The translations under genes were made by a program, and so were the position numbers. Of a stretch of DNA of 39,163 nucleotides, positions 1 through 8,199 are shown piece by piece. The DNA lies in NCBI GenBank assembly GCA_040880285.1, contig JBBDIT010000020.1:1-39163 (forward strand), written 5' to 3'. Numbering within the stretch: position 1 is the first letter of the stretch; each line of letters starts with the position of its first letter. Source of the stretch: JANQJA01 sp040880285 (GTDB lineage Bacteria; Pseudomonadota; Gammaproteobacteria; Pseudomonadales; Azotimanducaceae). A model generated the notes under the pieces. That model worked only from the letters and a program-made list of their open reading frames with translations, was not told where the DNA came from and searched no databases.

Positions 1-180
1 TGTGGGAAGGTGTACCCGATCCGACTCGCGATCACTGACCGGGACCGTCAGCTTTGTGCACTGCAGTTGGGGACTCTGGATGTGGCGGTGTCGGGCCAAG
101 CGCTCATTCACCGGACTTTGCAGCAACCATCATCAATTTGGGACGAATTCGGCCTACCCTTGTATCCATGCTGCTTATAA
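1..180 (+). CDS. possible 3' end of an unidentified gene (partial)
   Basis: Frame 1 is open from the window edge to a TAA at 178-180, giving 59 codons with the start outside the window. The third codon position is clearly GC-rich (about 37 of 59), more than expected from non-coding DNA here, and the reading (with VYPIRLAITDRDRQL near its start) looks protein-like. It would end 59 bases before the thiolase on the same strand. I do not recognise the family. Frame 2 is also open across this stretch, which weakens the case. The call rests on frame openness and codon bias only. Confidence 0.3.
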   Translation, partial: CGKVYPIRLAITDRDRQLCALQLGTLDVAVSGQALIHRTLQQPSSIWDEFGLPLYPCCL

Positions 181-239
181 GTGCACAATAGCTGCTCTCA
201 AAAAACGCATTACAAAGCTGGAAATATTGGAGATCAACA

Positions 240-1427
240 ATGCGCGACGTAGTGGTGGTAGATAGTGTAAGAACCGGATTGGCGAAGTCCTTCCGGGGAA
301 CTTTTAATTTAACCCGGCCAGACGACATGGTTGCGCATTGTATTAATGCGTTATTGGATCGAAACCCGAATCTTGATCCGGCTGAAGTGGAAGACGTCAT
401 TGTGGGTGCTGCCAGCCAGACCGGTGAACAAGGTGGTAACCTGGCACGCCTGGCAGTGATCCTGTCTAAACTTCCGGTGACAACAGCGGGTTCTACAATC
501 AGCCGGGCATGTTCTTCAGGCCTGAACTCGATTGCATTTGCGGCCAACCAGATCGCCAGTGGCTGCTCGGAGGTAATGATTGCAGGCGGGGTCGAGTCGA
601 TCTCTGCCGGCCAACGCCAAACACCTGGAAAGTCCCAGCCGCACCCGACAATCCGCGAGATTTCGCCTCACATTTTTATGGCGATGGGTAATACCGCGGA
701 AGTCGTTGCGAGGCGTTACAATATCAGCCGTGAATACCAGGATGAATTCTCCCTGGAATCGCAAAAGCGAACGGCCGCGGCACAGCAATCGGGTATTTTT
801 GATGATGAAATCATGCCGATGAAAACCAAGTGGGCAAAGATCATCAATAAGGAAACCAAGGAAACAGAAATCGTTGACGGTGAGTGTGTCGGCGATGAGT
901 GTAACCGGCCCGATACGACGCTCGAGGGTCTGGCGAGCCTGAAGCCGGTATTTGAGGAAGACGGTACGGTAACAGCGGGTAATGCCTCACAGTTGTCGGA
1001 CGGCGCATCCATGACACTGGTCATGAGTGCAGAGCGTGCTCAACAACTGGGACTTACGCCCATGGCGGTATTCCGCGGCTGGACTGTTGCCGGGTGTGAG
1101 CCTGATGAGATGGGTATTGGTCCTGTATTCGCCGTGCCTCGTCTACTCAAGGCAACCGGTCTTGGCATGAACGATATCGATCTGGTAGAACTCAACGAAG
1201 CGTTTGCATCCCAGTGCCTGTACTGTCGTGACACGCTGGAAATTGATCCAGACATTTACAACGTCAATGGCGGTTCGATTTCGATCGGCCATCCATTTGG
1301 TATGACAGGTTCGAGACTGACCGGTCACATCGTGCGCGAGTTGAAGCGTCGTAACAAGAAATACGGCATTGTCAGCATGTGTATCGGTGGTGGCATGGGT
1401 GCCGCCGGCTTGTTTGAAGCCTGCTAA
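240..1427 (+). CDS. thiolase family protein (acetyl-CoA C-acyltransferase)
   Basis: This 395-residue protein has the full thiolase layout and the usual length. The nucleophilic cysteine is C91 in SRACSSGLNS, the catalytic histidine is H351 in SIGHPFGMTGSR, and the second cysteine is C381 in SMCIGGGMGAAG near the C terminus. Thiolases cleave 3-ketoacyl-CoA with CoA, or run the reverse condensation, in the cytoplasm; chain length and direction cannot be read here. The ATG at 240 has a GGAG ribosome site at 229-232. The gene stands alone on its strand and is followed by a strong terminator. An acyl-CoA dehydrogenase converges on it from 3.6 kb, which fits beta-oxidation-type metabolism, but no hydratase or hydroxyacyl-CoA dehydrogenase is in the window. 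Confidence 0.93.
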   Translation: MRDVVVVDSVRTGLAKSFRGTFNLTRPDDMVAHCINALLDRNPNLDPAEVEDVIVGAASQTGEQGGNLARLAVILSKLPVTTAGSTISRACSSGLNSIAFAANQIASGCSEVMIAGGVESISAGQRQTPGKSQPHPTIREISPHIFMAMGNTAEVVARRYNISREYQDEFSLESQKRTAAAQQSGIFDDEIMPMKTKWAKIINKETKETEIVDGECVGDECNRPDTTLEGLASLKPVFEEDGTVTAGNASQLSDGASMTLVMSAERAQQLGLTPMAVFRGWTVAGCEPDEMGIGPVFAVPRLLKATGLGMNDIDLVELNEAFASQCLYCRDTLEIDPDIYNVNGGSISIGHPFGMTGSRLTGHIVRELKRRNKKYGIVSMCIGGGMGAAGLFEAC

Positions 1428-1451
1428 ACCAGACGCCAAAGCAAGGAAAAC

Positions 1452-1480
1452 AAAAAGGGGGCAGAGGCCCCCTTTTTTTT
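1452..1480. terminator. intrinsic terminator, potentially bidirectional
   Basis: AAAAAGGGGG (1452-1461) pairs perfectly with CCCCCTTTTT (1468-1477) around a six-base loop, and the T run continues to 1480. It lies 25 bases after the thiolase stop. The A run on the left makes a U tract on the other strand, so it could also end transcripts of the convergent hydrolase gene, whose stop is at 1526. Confidence 0.92.
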
Positions 1481-1525
1481 GGCAGAAGGTTCCAGTTGGG
1501 ACCAGAATACGAGGCTGTTAGGCGA

Positions 1526-2389
1526 TCACTGCCATTGGTCCAGTATGGACTTGACCGTTTCAATAAAGACCAGCGGCTGGTCCAGGAACAGGTGATGCTG
1601 CGCGTCTTCGATGGGGTAGATTGCCAGGGCGGGCTGTAACTCTTTCATATACGCGGCCGATCTGGCGCTGAACGACTCGCTCTGCTCACCGTAGATGAGT
1701 GCAATCCTGCAACGGACGGATTTCAGGTCGTCTTCGAGGTCACCGCTGCTTTGCATTCGACTACCTTGCTCTGGGTCGAATTTCCATACCCATCCATCTT
1801 CATCGAACTCAACAGAATTACGGGCGATATGGTCGACGATATATTGGTTCTCGCACTGTTGCGGTGGTTGCAAGCGGAATCGTGAGATCGCCGTTTGACG
1901 GTCCGGATAAATTTTGGGTTTGGTCCACCGTTCCGGTTCGCGGTCCCGCTCCTTGATCTCATCCGGGTGACGAACTCCTGAGTCCACCAGTATCAGGCCG
2001 TTGAAGCGATCCTTCCTACGCGCTACTGCGCGCAGGGCCATCATGCCGCCGAAACTGTGGGCGACCACGACAGTGTCCTGTGGCATCTGCAGCTCGTCCG
2101 CAACGGCAATAATTTCCGCGGCATAAAGATCCACAGAATATTTGTCACGATGATCGCTGTCGCCCATCCCGGACAGGTCAAGCGCCACGACCTGGTAGCG
2201 GTCCTTGAATGAAGGCGCAATGAAATCCCACCAGTGGGCGTGGGCATTATGACCATGCACAAACAAGAGTCCAGGGTTGCCAGGAGCACTCCACGAAAGA
2301 TAATGAATGTCGCAATCCTGAACTTCGATACGACCGGATTCGGCCGCGGTCTCCACGGCTTGCCAGAACCAATCCGGTGTTTCAGACAT
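1526..2389 (-). CDS. alpha/beta-fold hydrolase
   Basis: A 287-residue single-domain hydrolase of normal family length. The oxyanion region is LLFVHGHNAH (about 41-50). The nucleophile elbow is VAHSFGG with S112 as probable catalytic serine, and the late histidine lies in EDAQHHLFLD near the C terminus. Such enzymes hydrolyse esters, lactones, amides or carbon-carbon bonds; the substrate is not apparent. There is no signal peptide, so it is probably cytoplasmic. The start has a GGGAG ribosome site seven bases or so upstream. It lies 35 bases after the acyl-CoA dehydrogenase on the same strand, so the two are probably co-transcribed, and an acyl-CoA or ester substrate would fit that context (inference). 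Confidence 0.88.
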   Translation of the reverse strand: MSETPDWFWQAVETAAESGRIEVQDCDIHYLSWSAPGNPGLLFVHGHNAHAHWWDFIAPSFKDRYQVVALDLSGMGDSDHRDKYSVDLYAAEIIAVADELQMPQDTVVVAHSFGGMMALRAVARRKDRFNGLILVDSGVRHPDEIKERDREPERWTKPKIYPDRQTAISRFRLQPPQQCENQYIVDHIARNSVEFDEDGWVWKFDPEQGSRMQSSGDLEDDLKSVRCRIALIYGEQSESFSARSAAYMKELQPALAIYPIEDAQHHLFLDQPLVFIETVKSILDQWQ

Positions 2390-2424
2390 CTCTATCTCCC
2401 AGGCAAGTCAGCCGCATATCGACC

Positions 2425-3561
2425 TCAACGCGCGAATTTTGCGTAGCGCTTGAGATGAAAGTCGTGGTTACCGAACAACGCATCGATTGCGGTCAAGCGC
2501 TTGAAGTAATGTCCGACGGACATTTCTTCGGTCATACCCATCCCGCCGTGCAACTGGATCGCGCCCTGGCCCACGAATCTTCCGCCCTTACCGACCCGCA
2601 CCTTGAGCGCAGACAAGGCTTGCCGGGCGTTCTCATCGTAACCTTCATCCAGACGCATGGCGGCCATCAACAGCAGCGATTTGGTTTGCTCATGTTCCAT
2701 GAACATATCCACCATACGATGTTGCAGCACCTGGAACTTGCCGATCGGTTGCCCGAACTGCTCGCGGGTCTGGCAATACTCCACCGTCGCCTTGTACAAG
2801 ACCTCCATTGCTCCCACGGCTTCTGCCCCCACGGCCAGGATGCCGTTAAATATCGCTTGTTCCAGCAGCGCGTGGCCGTCGTCAACTTCGCCAAGCACCG
2901 CGTCAGCTGGTACTTTGACATTATCGAAGGTAACTTCTGATGCGCGGTGACCATCAATGGTCGGATAGTCACGCCGACTGACGCCAGCAGCGTTTGCATC
3001 CACCAGCAGCAAGGTGATGCCTGCCTCATCGGCCTGGCCACCTGCAGTTCGTACCGGCACAACCAGGCTGTCAGCACTGGGGCCACCCAGTACAACACCC
3101 TTATGTCCCGCAACGATAAAGTCGCCACCAGACCTGGTTGCACTGGTTTGGACGTCAGCAAGATTGAACCGTGCCTGGGGCTCAACAAACGCAAGTGCGG
3201 CGAATCGTGCACCCGTGAGGATTTCCGCCAACGGTCCTTCCTTATGGGCGCTGGTACCACCTTCCGCCAGACAGTGGCCAGCCAGTATGACGCTGGAAAG
3301 GTAAGGTTCGACCACCAGGCCCTTACCGAACTCTTCCATCAGGATCATGGTTTCAATCGGGGTACCGTCGTAACCACCTGCCTCTTCGCTAAATGGCAGT
3401 GCCAGCCAGCCAAGTTCAGCATATCTGGCCCAGTTGTCACGACTGAAACCGTCATCTGTGAGGAGGTACTTTCTCCTTGCTTCAAATGTGTAGTCATTTT
3501 GTATGAAGCGCTGGACGCTGTCTTTGAGCAGCGTTTGCTCCTCGGAAAAAGAGAAATCCAT
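2425..3561 (-). CDS. acyl-CoA dehydrogenase family protein
   Basis: A 378-residue flavoprotein of the acyl-CoA dehydrogenase family, which oxidises acyl-CoA thioesters to 2-enoyl-CoA with FAD and passes electrons to ETF. It starts with the typical MDFSFSEEQ and has the N-terminal helical domain, a middle beta domain, and a C-terminal helical domain with QFGQPIGKFQ and QLHGGMGMTEE. The start at 3561 is preferred over an in-frame start at 3582 because GGGGAG lies just upstream of it and the family usually begins this way. It is the first gene of a likely two-gene unit with the hydrolase at 1526-2389. The substrate is unknown; the sequence resembles the ACADs found in catabolic clusters, including steroid or branched substrates, more than the classical straight-chain enzyme, but this is a weak impression. 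Confidence 0.92.
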   Translation of the reverse strand: MDFSFSEEQTLLKDSVQRFIQNDYTFEARRKYLLTDDGFSRDNWARYAELGWLALPFSEEAGGYDGTPIETMILMEEFGKGLVVEPYLSSVILAGHCLAEGGTSAHKEGPLAEILTGARFAALAFVEPQARFNLADVQTSATRSGGDFIVAGHKGVVLGGPSADSLVVPVRTAGGQADEAGITLLLVDANAAGVSRRDYPTIDGHRASEVTFDNVKVPADAVLGEVDDGHALLEQAIFNGILAVGAEAVGAMEVLYKATVEYCQTREQFGQPIGKFQVLQHRMVDMFMEHEQTKSLLLMAAMRLDEGYDENARQALSALKVRVGKGGRFVGQGAIQLHGGMGMTEEMSVGHYFKRLTAIDALFGNHDFHLKRYAKFAR

Positions 3562-3715
3562 AAGTCTCCCCGATCTGGTCAATGATTAAGCTGCAATGCA
3601 GATATTGCACCGGCACCCTGATACGATCAGTTCGTACGACAGGTTGCACCGGAGCACAACTAAAGAGCCGTCGATCATAGGTTTTGACTGCGACCATTTC
3701 AAGGTCGGGATGCTA

Positions 3716-3744
3716 TTGACCCCGCGGGTACAGATACCTATGCT
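3716..3744 (+). promoter_or_regulatory. probable sigma-70 promoter for the CDGSH gene
   Basis: TTGACC (3716-3721) is followed after exactly 17 bases by TATGCT (3739-3744), matching the -35 in five and the -10 in four of six positions. Transcription would start near 3751, about 40 bases before the CDGSH ATG at 3791. No experiment supports it; spacing and position are the evidence. Confidence 0.5.
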
Positions 3745-3790
3745 GCCCTCTGGCTTCGCTGAAGCCTGGAGCCAAAAGGAAACGCAGATC

Positions 3791-4030
3791 ATGCCCACGC
3801 CCAGAATTGCGCAAAAGTCACCCTTCCCGGTCGATGTCGAGAAGGGCAAGACCTACTTCTGGTGTGCATGTGGCAAAAGTGCGAACCAGCCGTTCTGTGA
3901 CGGCTCCCATGCCGATACAGAATTCCTGCCGGTCAAGTATCCCGCGACTGAAAGCGCACGAGTCTTTTTTTGCGGTTGTAAGCAAACCCACACAAAGCCC
4001 CTGTGCGACGGGACCCACAACACGCTTTAG
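3791..4030 (+). CDS. double-CDGSH iron-sulfur protein
   Basis: A 79-residue protein holding two complete CDGSH motifs. Motif 1 has C25, C27, C36 and H40 (WCACG... FCDGSH); motif 2 has C61, C63, C72 and H76 (FCGC... LCDGTH). Each should bind a redox-active, pH-labile [2Fe-2S] cluster by three Cys and one His, as in the mitochondrial CISD3 (Miner2) type. Bacterial relatives are small soluble proteins whose partners are mostly unknown. The frame is open upstream to 3596, but the ATG at 3791 follows an AAGGA site and begins the conserved part. It lies 91 bases before the DUF349 gene on the same strand. Confidence 0.9.
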   Translation: MPTPRIAQKSPFPVDVEKGKTYFWCACGKSANQPFCDGSHADTEFLPVKYPATESARVFFCGCKQTHTKPLCDGTHNTL

Positions 4031-4121
4031 AACCCGGTGTTCCAACGCCGGAACACATAATGGAACCTGTAATGAAAGTATCCTGCGCGGATACCTAACC
4101 CCCAGATCGCGGCATCAATCC

Positions 4122-5714
4122 ATGAACAGCAACGCCAGGCTGGAAGCAAAGGGGACAGACACTTCCTCTGTCTCCGAGCCTCTCAAAAAACTCGCACAAG
4201 ACATCGCTGACGGCAAGTTGAAAGCAGCGAACAAGCGGCGCGCAGCGATTTCGAAACAATGGGAAGGCGACGGGGCAGCATCGCAGCAAGACAAGGACGA
4301 TTTCAGGGTACTGTGCCAAAAGCTGCAGGAATTGAACGACTGGCAAGGCTTCGCCACACGGCCCAAACGGGTCGAACTGTGCCAACGAATGGAAGTATTG
4401 GCTGCCGAACCGGCTATTCCGCCAGCTGAAAAAGCCAAGGCTATCAAAGAGTTACAGGACGCCTGGCGTGATCTGGGACCAGCGGGTACACGCGATGCGC
4501 AGCGACTCTGGGGACGATTCAAGGCAGCCAGTGATACGGCTTACCAGCCGTGTGCGGCCCACTTTTCCCGCCAGCAGGAACTGCGGCTACAGAACGTAAC
4601 GGAACGAGAACGCATCTGCTCCTATCTTGAGGCGTTTGAACAAGGCAACGACTGGGATCATCCCGATTGGAAAGCGCTGGCCAATATCATCAACAAGGCC
4701 GGCATTGAGTGGCACAAGTACGCTGACGTGCCGAGAGCCCGACAGAAGAAGCTACATAAACGGTTTGATCGAATCAGTAGCTGCCTGCAGGCACGACTCT
4801 CTGATGAGCAAAACCGAAACCATGAAAAAAAATCAGCGCTGATCAAACAAGCCCAGGCCTGTAATGAGTCAGACGATCTGCCGGTCACCAAATCAATCGA
4901 GACGATCAAAAATCTACAGGAACAATGGCGGGCAATCGGCGTGACGGACAGGCGACGAGACCAGAAACTCTGGAAAGCCTTTCGGGAACAATGTGACCTC
5001 GCGTTTGCACATCGGGATGAAGCCAGAACGCAACAAAAAGCCAGGATTCAACAGCAGCGAGACCAAACCAGTACACTCTGCCGCAGGTTCAACGAAAGTC
5101 TACATAATGGTGAAGTGGACTCCGTTTCCTTAAAGCAGTTCCAACAGGCATTCGATGAGGCCCAATCAGGCACCCGGGACCAAAAAGCGCTTAAAGAATA
5201 TAAACAGCTGGTGAGTCGGGCGCGCGTTACTATCAAACGATCGGTAGAATCCTCACATCGGCAAGTACTGGCGGAAGTAAAACGCAAGGCCAGTCTTTGC
5301 ACCCGGCTGGAACACGGCGTGATCAACGAGTCCCAGGCCGAAGCAGACTGGGAGGGCGAAGTGGATTTGGCCCCTACGCTACTGCAGCGCCTTGATTCCC
5401 GCAGAGCGGCCGTGGCAGACATCAAGGAGTGTGACCTAAACTCAAATCGCGAGGCCGCCGAACTTCTGTGCGTACAGCTCGAAATTCTTGCGGGTCTGGA
5501 GTCTCCACCGGAAGCCGCCCGGACCAGGATGCAGTATCAGGTAGATCGCTTGAAGCGCGAGCTTTCCCTTGGGCAAAAGGATCACCGATCGCCCACCGAG
5601 CGTGCTGAGGAGCTGTTTTTGGCGTGGTATTGCCTTGGCAAGTTACCTGAGGATACGAAGGACCTGACCGGGCGTTTCCGCCGGGCCGAGGAAAAACTGT
5701 TCGGCGTGATCTAG
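4122..5714 (+). CDS. DUF349 domain-containing protein
   Basis: A 530-residue, highly charged, predominantly helical protein with DUF349-type repeats. Clear ones are at about residues 115-138 (WRDLGP... LWGRFKAASD) and 269-292 (WRAIGV... LWKAFREQCD), with a weaker copy at 197-218 (WHKYAD... LHKRFDRI). DUF349 proteins are common in gammaproteobacteria and have no settled function. There is no signal peptide or membrane segment, so it is presumably cytoplasmic. The frame is open back to 3807, but that part overlaps the CDGSH gene and reads as nonsense, so the ATG at 4122 is chosen although its ribosome site is poor. The stop lies nine bases from the convergent sensor-kinase stop. Confidence 0.82.
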   Translation: MNSNARLEAKGTDTSSVSEPLKKLAQDIADGKLKAANKRRAAISKQWEGDGAASQQDKDDFRVLCQKLQELNDWQGFATRPKRVELCQRMEVLAAEPAIPPAEKAKAIKELQDAWRDLGPAGTRDAQRLWGRFKAASDTAYQPCAAHFSRQQELRLQNVTERERICSYLEAFEQGNDWDHPDWKALANIINKAGIEWHKYADVPRARQKKLHKRFDRISSCLQARLSDEQNRNHEKKSALIKQAQACNESDDLPVTKSIETIKNLQEQWRAIGVTDRRRDQKLWKAFREQCDLAFAHRDEARTQQKARIQQQRDQTSTLCRRFNESLHNGEVDSVSLKQFQQAFDEAQSGTRDQKALKEYKQLVSRARVTIKRSVESSHRQVLAEVKRKASLCTRLEHGVINESQAEADWEGEVDLAPTLLQRLDSRRAAVADIKECDLNSNREAAELLCVQLEILAGLESPPEAARTRMQYQVDRLKRELSLGQKDHRSPTERAEELFLAWYCLGKLPEDTKDLTGRFRRAEEKLFGVI

Positions 5715-5723
5715 GTAACCAAA

Positions 5724-7124
5724 TTATCTGGCATTGAGCGTTACCATGAATCTGGCGCCACCAGCACTGGATTCTTCGATCGCGACGTCCCCACCATACC
5801 GACCCACGATTTCCATCACCACGGCAAGACCGATGCCGTTGCCGGGCTCCCTCGAATCCAGGCGCGCACCACGATCCAGCACCCGGCCTCGATCCGACAC
5901 CGGCACGCCATCACCGTCATCCTCTATGGTAATCGTGAGACGCCCTGAATCAGCGGGGCTAACTACCCTGACCCACACCCGGTGCTTGCCATATTTGCAG
6001 GCATTGTCAATGATGTTCCCCAACAGCTCCATCAGGTCGCGCTCATCACCAAAGAATGTGCAGTCCTGCACCGCAAGGGAAATATCCAGTTCCTTTGATC
6101 GATAAACCTGGCGCATGGCCGCAACAAGTCGCTCAACAACCGGTCGCACATTGATGGACGTCCGGATCAAATTGCTGGACTTGGCTACAGCTCGCTCCAA
6201 TTGATAACCTACAATTTCATTCATTCGGTCAACCTGCTCCTCAATCGTTTCCTTGACGTCATCAAGATTCTTGCCCGAATAAGACAGGGATGAGGCGGCA
6301 CCTTTAAGGATCGCAAGTGGTGTTTTCAAACTATGGGCCAGGTCGGCCAGGGTAGTCCGATAACGCTCGCGCTGCCCTCGTTCCGTCGACAGCAACAAAT
6401 TGAGATTGCGGGTGACGCCTTCAATTTCCTGGGGATATTCACCTTCCAGATAGTCCCGCTCACCGTCTTCAATTTGTTTCAGGTCTTCTGCCAGGCGCTT
6501 TAACGGTGCAAGCCCCCAATTCATGACCGCTGCCTGTACGACGATCAACACAATGACCACACCAACGAGCCAGCCCCACAGGTTGTTGCGAAAGCCACTT
6601 ACCTCACTTTCATAGGTATCAAGGGTTTGTAATATGGCAAAAGTGTAAGGCGTAGAGCTACCGTCCGCGCCTTGCCAGAGTACTCGATAACTCAGGTAGA
6701 AGTGGGGTCGGCCTGTATCGTCGGGAACTCGACCAAAGACCGGCTCTCCGGCGGCGATGTTAGTGTACAACCTGACCTTGGACGGGGGTGGCATTTCCAG
6801 GTCCAGTGCCGAGGGGCTACGCCAGAGTTCTTTCCCGTTCCGGTCGATAACGAGACCATAAAGTCCTGTGCCGAGACGATTGAATCCTGGTTCCTGCAGA
6901 GCCTCCGGCAGGATCAGTTCACCCTGCACCTCTTCTGTAACCGCCAACAGCCCGTAAATGTGTAACAGTAATCGCTCGGATACCCCCTGTTCCGCACTCT
7001 TTCGGAACGCGGTGTCGAGTACTCCACCCATCAATCCAAGAAAGACAAAAAGCACCAGGGTTGCCACAAGCAACAACCGAACGCGTAGTGAAAACGGGCG
7101 GCGGGCCACGGAATCCTGGCTCAA
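5724..7124 (-). CDS. PhoQ-like sensor histidine kinase
   Basis: A 466-residue membrane kinase. Membrane segments are at about 14-36 and 183-203 and enclose a sensor domain of about 145 residues that should face the periplasm. A linker region leads to the dimerisation helix with phosphoacceptor H264 in LAHSLKTPLA. The ATP-binding domain has the N box (N370-N374, GNIIDN), G1 (DDGDG, 402-406) and G2 (GNGIGLAV, 428-435). It should phosphorylate the response regulator encoded just upstream. The layout resembles PhoQ, but the ligand cannot be read. The start appears to be TTG at 7122-7124, overlapping the regulator's TGA as TTGA; a GTG five codons in is an alternative. It is the last gene of the module. 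Confidence 0.9.
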   Translation of the reverse strand: MSQDSVARRPFSLRVRLLLVATLVLFVFLGLMGGVLDTAFRKSAEQGVSERLLLHIYGLLAVTEEVQGELILPEALQEPGFNRLGTGLYGLVIDRNGKELWRSPSALDLEMPPPSKVRLYTNIAAGEPVFGRVPDDTGRPHFYLSYRVLWQGADGSSTPYTFAILQTLDTYESEVSGFRNNLWGWLVGVVIVLIVVQAAVMNWGLAPLKRLAEDLKQIEDGERDYLEGEYPQEIEGVTRNLNLLLSTERGQRERYRTTLADLAHSLKTPLAILKGAASSLSYSGKNLDDVKETIEEQVDRMNEIVGYQLERAVAKSSNLIRTSINVRPVVERLVAAMRQVYRSKELDISLAVQDCTFFGDERDLMELLGNIIDNACKYGKHRVWVRVVSPADSGRLTITIEDDGDGVPVSDRGRVLDRGARLDSREPGNGIGLAVVMEIVGRYGGDVAIEESSAGGARFMVTLNAR

Positions 7125-7801
7125 CCCGGGTGAATCGTGAATCTGTAGCCCTGCCCTCGCACGGTTTCTATGGGCTTCAAGGAATTGTCAGGATCCAGCT
7201 TTCTACGCAGGCGTCCCACAAACACTTCAATCACATTGCTATCGCGATCAAAGTCCTGGTCGTACAGATGTTCCGTCAGTTCAGTCTTTGAAATTACTGC
7301 GCCTGACCTGAGCATAATGTACTCAAGCAGTTTGAATTCATAAGCCGTAAGATCGATCGGTTCGCCATGGACTTCGACCCGTTTGCTTTTCGTGTCCATA
7401 TGAACGGGACCGGCTTCGATGGTTGGTCGAAATTTACCGCTCGCACGGCGCGTCAACGCCTCCAATCGTGCCAGCAGTTCCTGCACGTGAAACGGTTTGA
7501 CCAGATAATCATCAGCCCCGGCGGCCAGTCCATCGACCTTGTCCTTCCAGTCTCCGCGTGCAGTCAGGATTATGATCGGGTAGTCCTTGCCTTCTTTACG
7601 AACTTTCTCAATGATTTCCATACCCGATACTTTAGGTAATCCGAGGTCTATGACCGCAATGTCATAGTCGTACTTGCCCGCCACATGTGTACCTTCGGCA
7701 CCGTCGGAACAGGCATCCACTTTGTAGCCGTGGCGAAGCAGAATGTCCAGAAGCTGTTCCCGTAACCGGTCTTCATCTTCGATCAACAAAAGCCTGGTCA
7801 C
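7121..7801 (-). CDS. OmpR/PhoP-family response regulator
   Basis: A 226-residue regulator. The receiver domain (about 1-115) has the acidic pocket E8-D9, phosphoacceptor D52, T80 and K102. The winged-helix DNA-binding domain (about 125-224) has LTAYEFKLLEYIM and ends with GRLRRKLDPD and TVRGQGYRF, as in PhoP and OmpR relatives. The family binds as dimers to direct hexamer repeats with five-base spacing, and just such a repeat lies at 8815-8831 before this gene group. The start is GTG at 7799-7801, since the protein then begins MTRLLLIEDE like its family. It follows the PepSY gene by 22 bases and overlaps the kinase by four. Confidence 0.93.
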   Translation of the reverse strand: MTRLLLIEDEDRLREQLLDILLRHGYKVDACSDGAEGTHVAGKYDYDIAVIDLGLPKVSGMEIIEKVRKEGKDYPIIILTARGDWKDKVDGLAAGADDYLVKPFHVQELLARLEALTRRASGKFRPTIEAGPVHMDTKSKRVEVHGEPIDLTAYEFKLLEYIMLRSGAVISKTELTEHLYDQDFDRDSNVIEVFVGRLRRKLDPDNSLKPIETVRGQGYRFTIHPG

Positions 7802-7823
7802 CGGGCGTGTCCGCTCGCTGGCA

Positions 7824-8156
7824 TCATTCGAAGACCTCCCCGCTCAGACCATCGACGAATACATTCTTGACGACGCCGTCAGCCGACAATGTCTTGACTC
7901 GATAAACCGGCGGGCCCTTGGCTTCGATTAATTGTACTGACAAGATCTTGTGATTGGAGTAGACCTGCCGTACCCGCGTCGCCGCTTGCTGGGTGTCGAC
8001 TTTAGGCGATTGCCTGGCAGGCAGTATACCGTGTGGCTGCGGTGAACCGAGCGGATTCTGCGCGGCAAGCTGTGGCCAATCACTACGGGAGGCAGATACC
8101 ACTGGCGCCGACAGGACCAGCACCATCATGACTAAAACCGCTAAGCATCCGCGCAT
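7824..8156 (-). CDS. small secreted PepSY-domain protein
   Basis: A 110-residue protein with a clear signal peptide (MRGCLAVLVMMVLVLSAPVVSA) and a single C-terminal PepSY domain at about 60-110, recognisable from KILSVQL, the VYRVKTLS strand, VKNVFVDG and the final SGEVFE. PepSY domains occur in protease propeptides and in envelope sensors; a single-domain periplasmic form next to a two-component system is typical. The frame extends upstream to 8243, but the ATG at 8156 is chosen because of the signal peptide and a GGTGGAG site seven bases upstream. The gene sits between the glycine-zipper gene and the response regulator. A role in adjusting kinase activity is inference from location. Confidence 0.85.
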   Translation of the reverse strand: MRGCLAVLVMMVLVLSAPVVSASRSDWPQLAAQNPLGSPQPHGILPARQSPKVDTQQAATRVRQVYSNHKILSVQLIEAKGPPVYRVKTLSADGVVKNVFVDGLSGEVFE

Positions 8157-8199
8157 AAATTGACTCCACCTTAACCATAACCTTACCGCCTGGCCTTGT

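Noticed and set aside
2..265. Open frame 2 from the left edge into the thiolase gene.
   Set aside because: It overlaps the thiolase start, has an unlike composition (many Cys, Trp, Ser, Arg), and frame 1 is the better candidate for a real gene end.
3596..3790. N-terminal extension of the CDGSH frame.
   Set aside because: The extension has no family counterpart, contains the best promoter match of the region, and the ATG at 3791 has a ribosome site.
3807..4121. N-terminal extension of the DUF349 frame over the CDGSH gene.
   Set aside because: It is the shadow of the CDGSH gene in another frame; composition is unlike the DUF349 protein.
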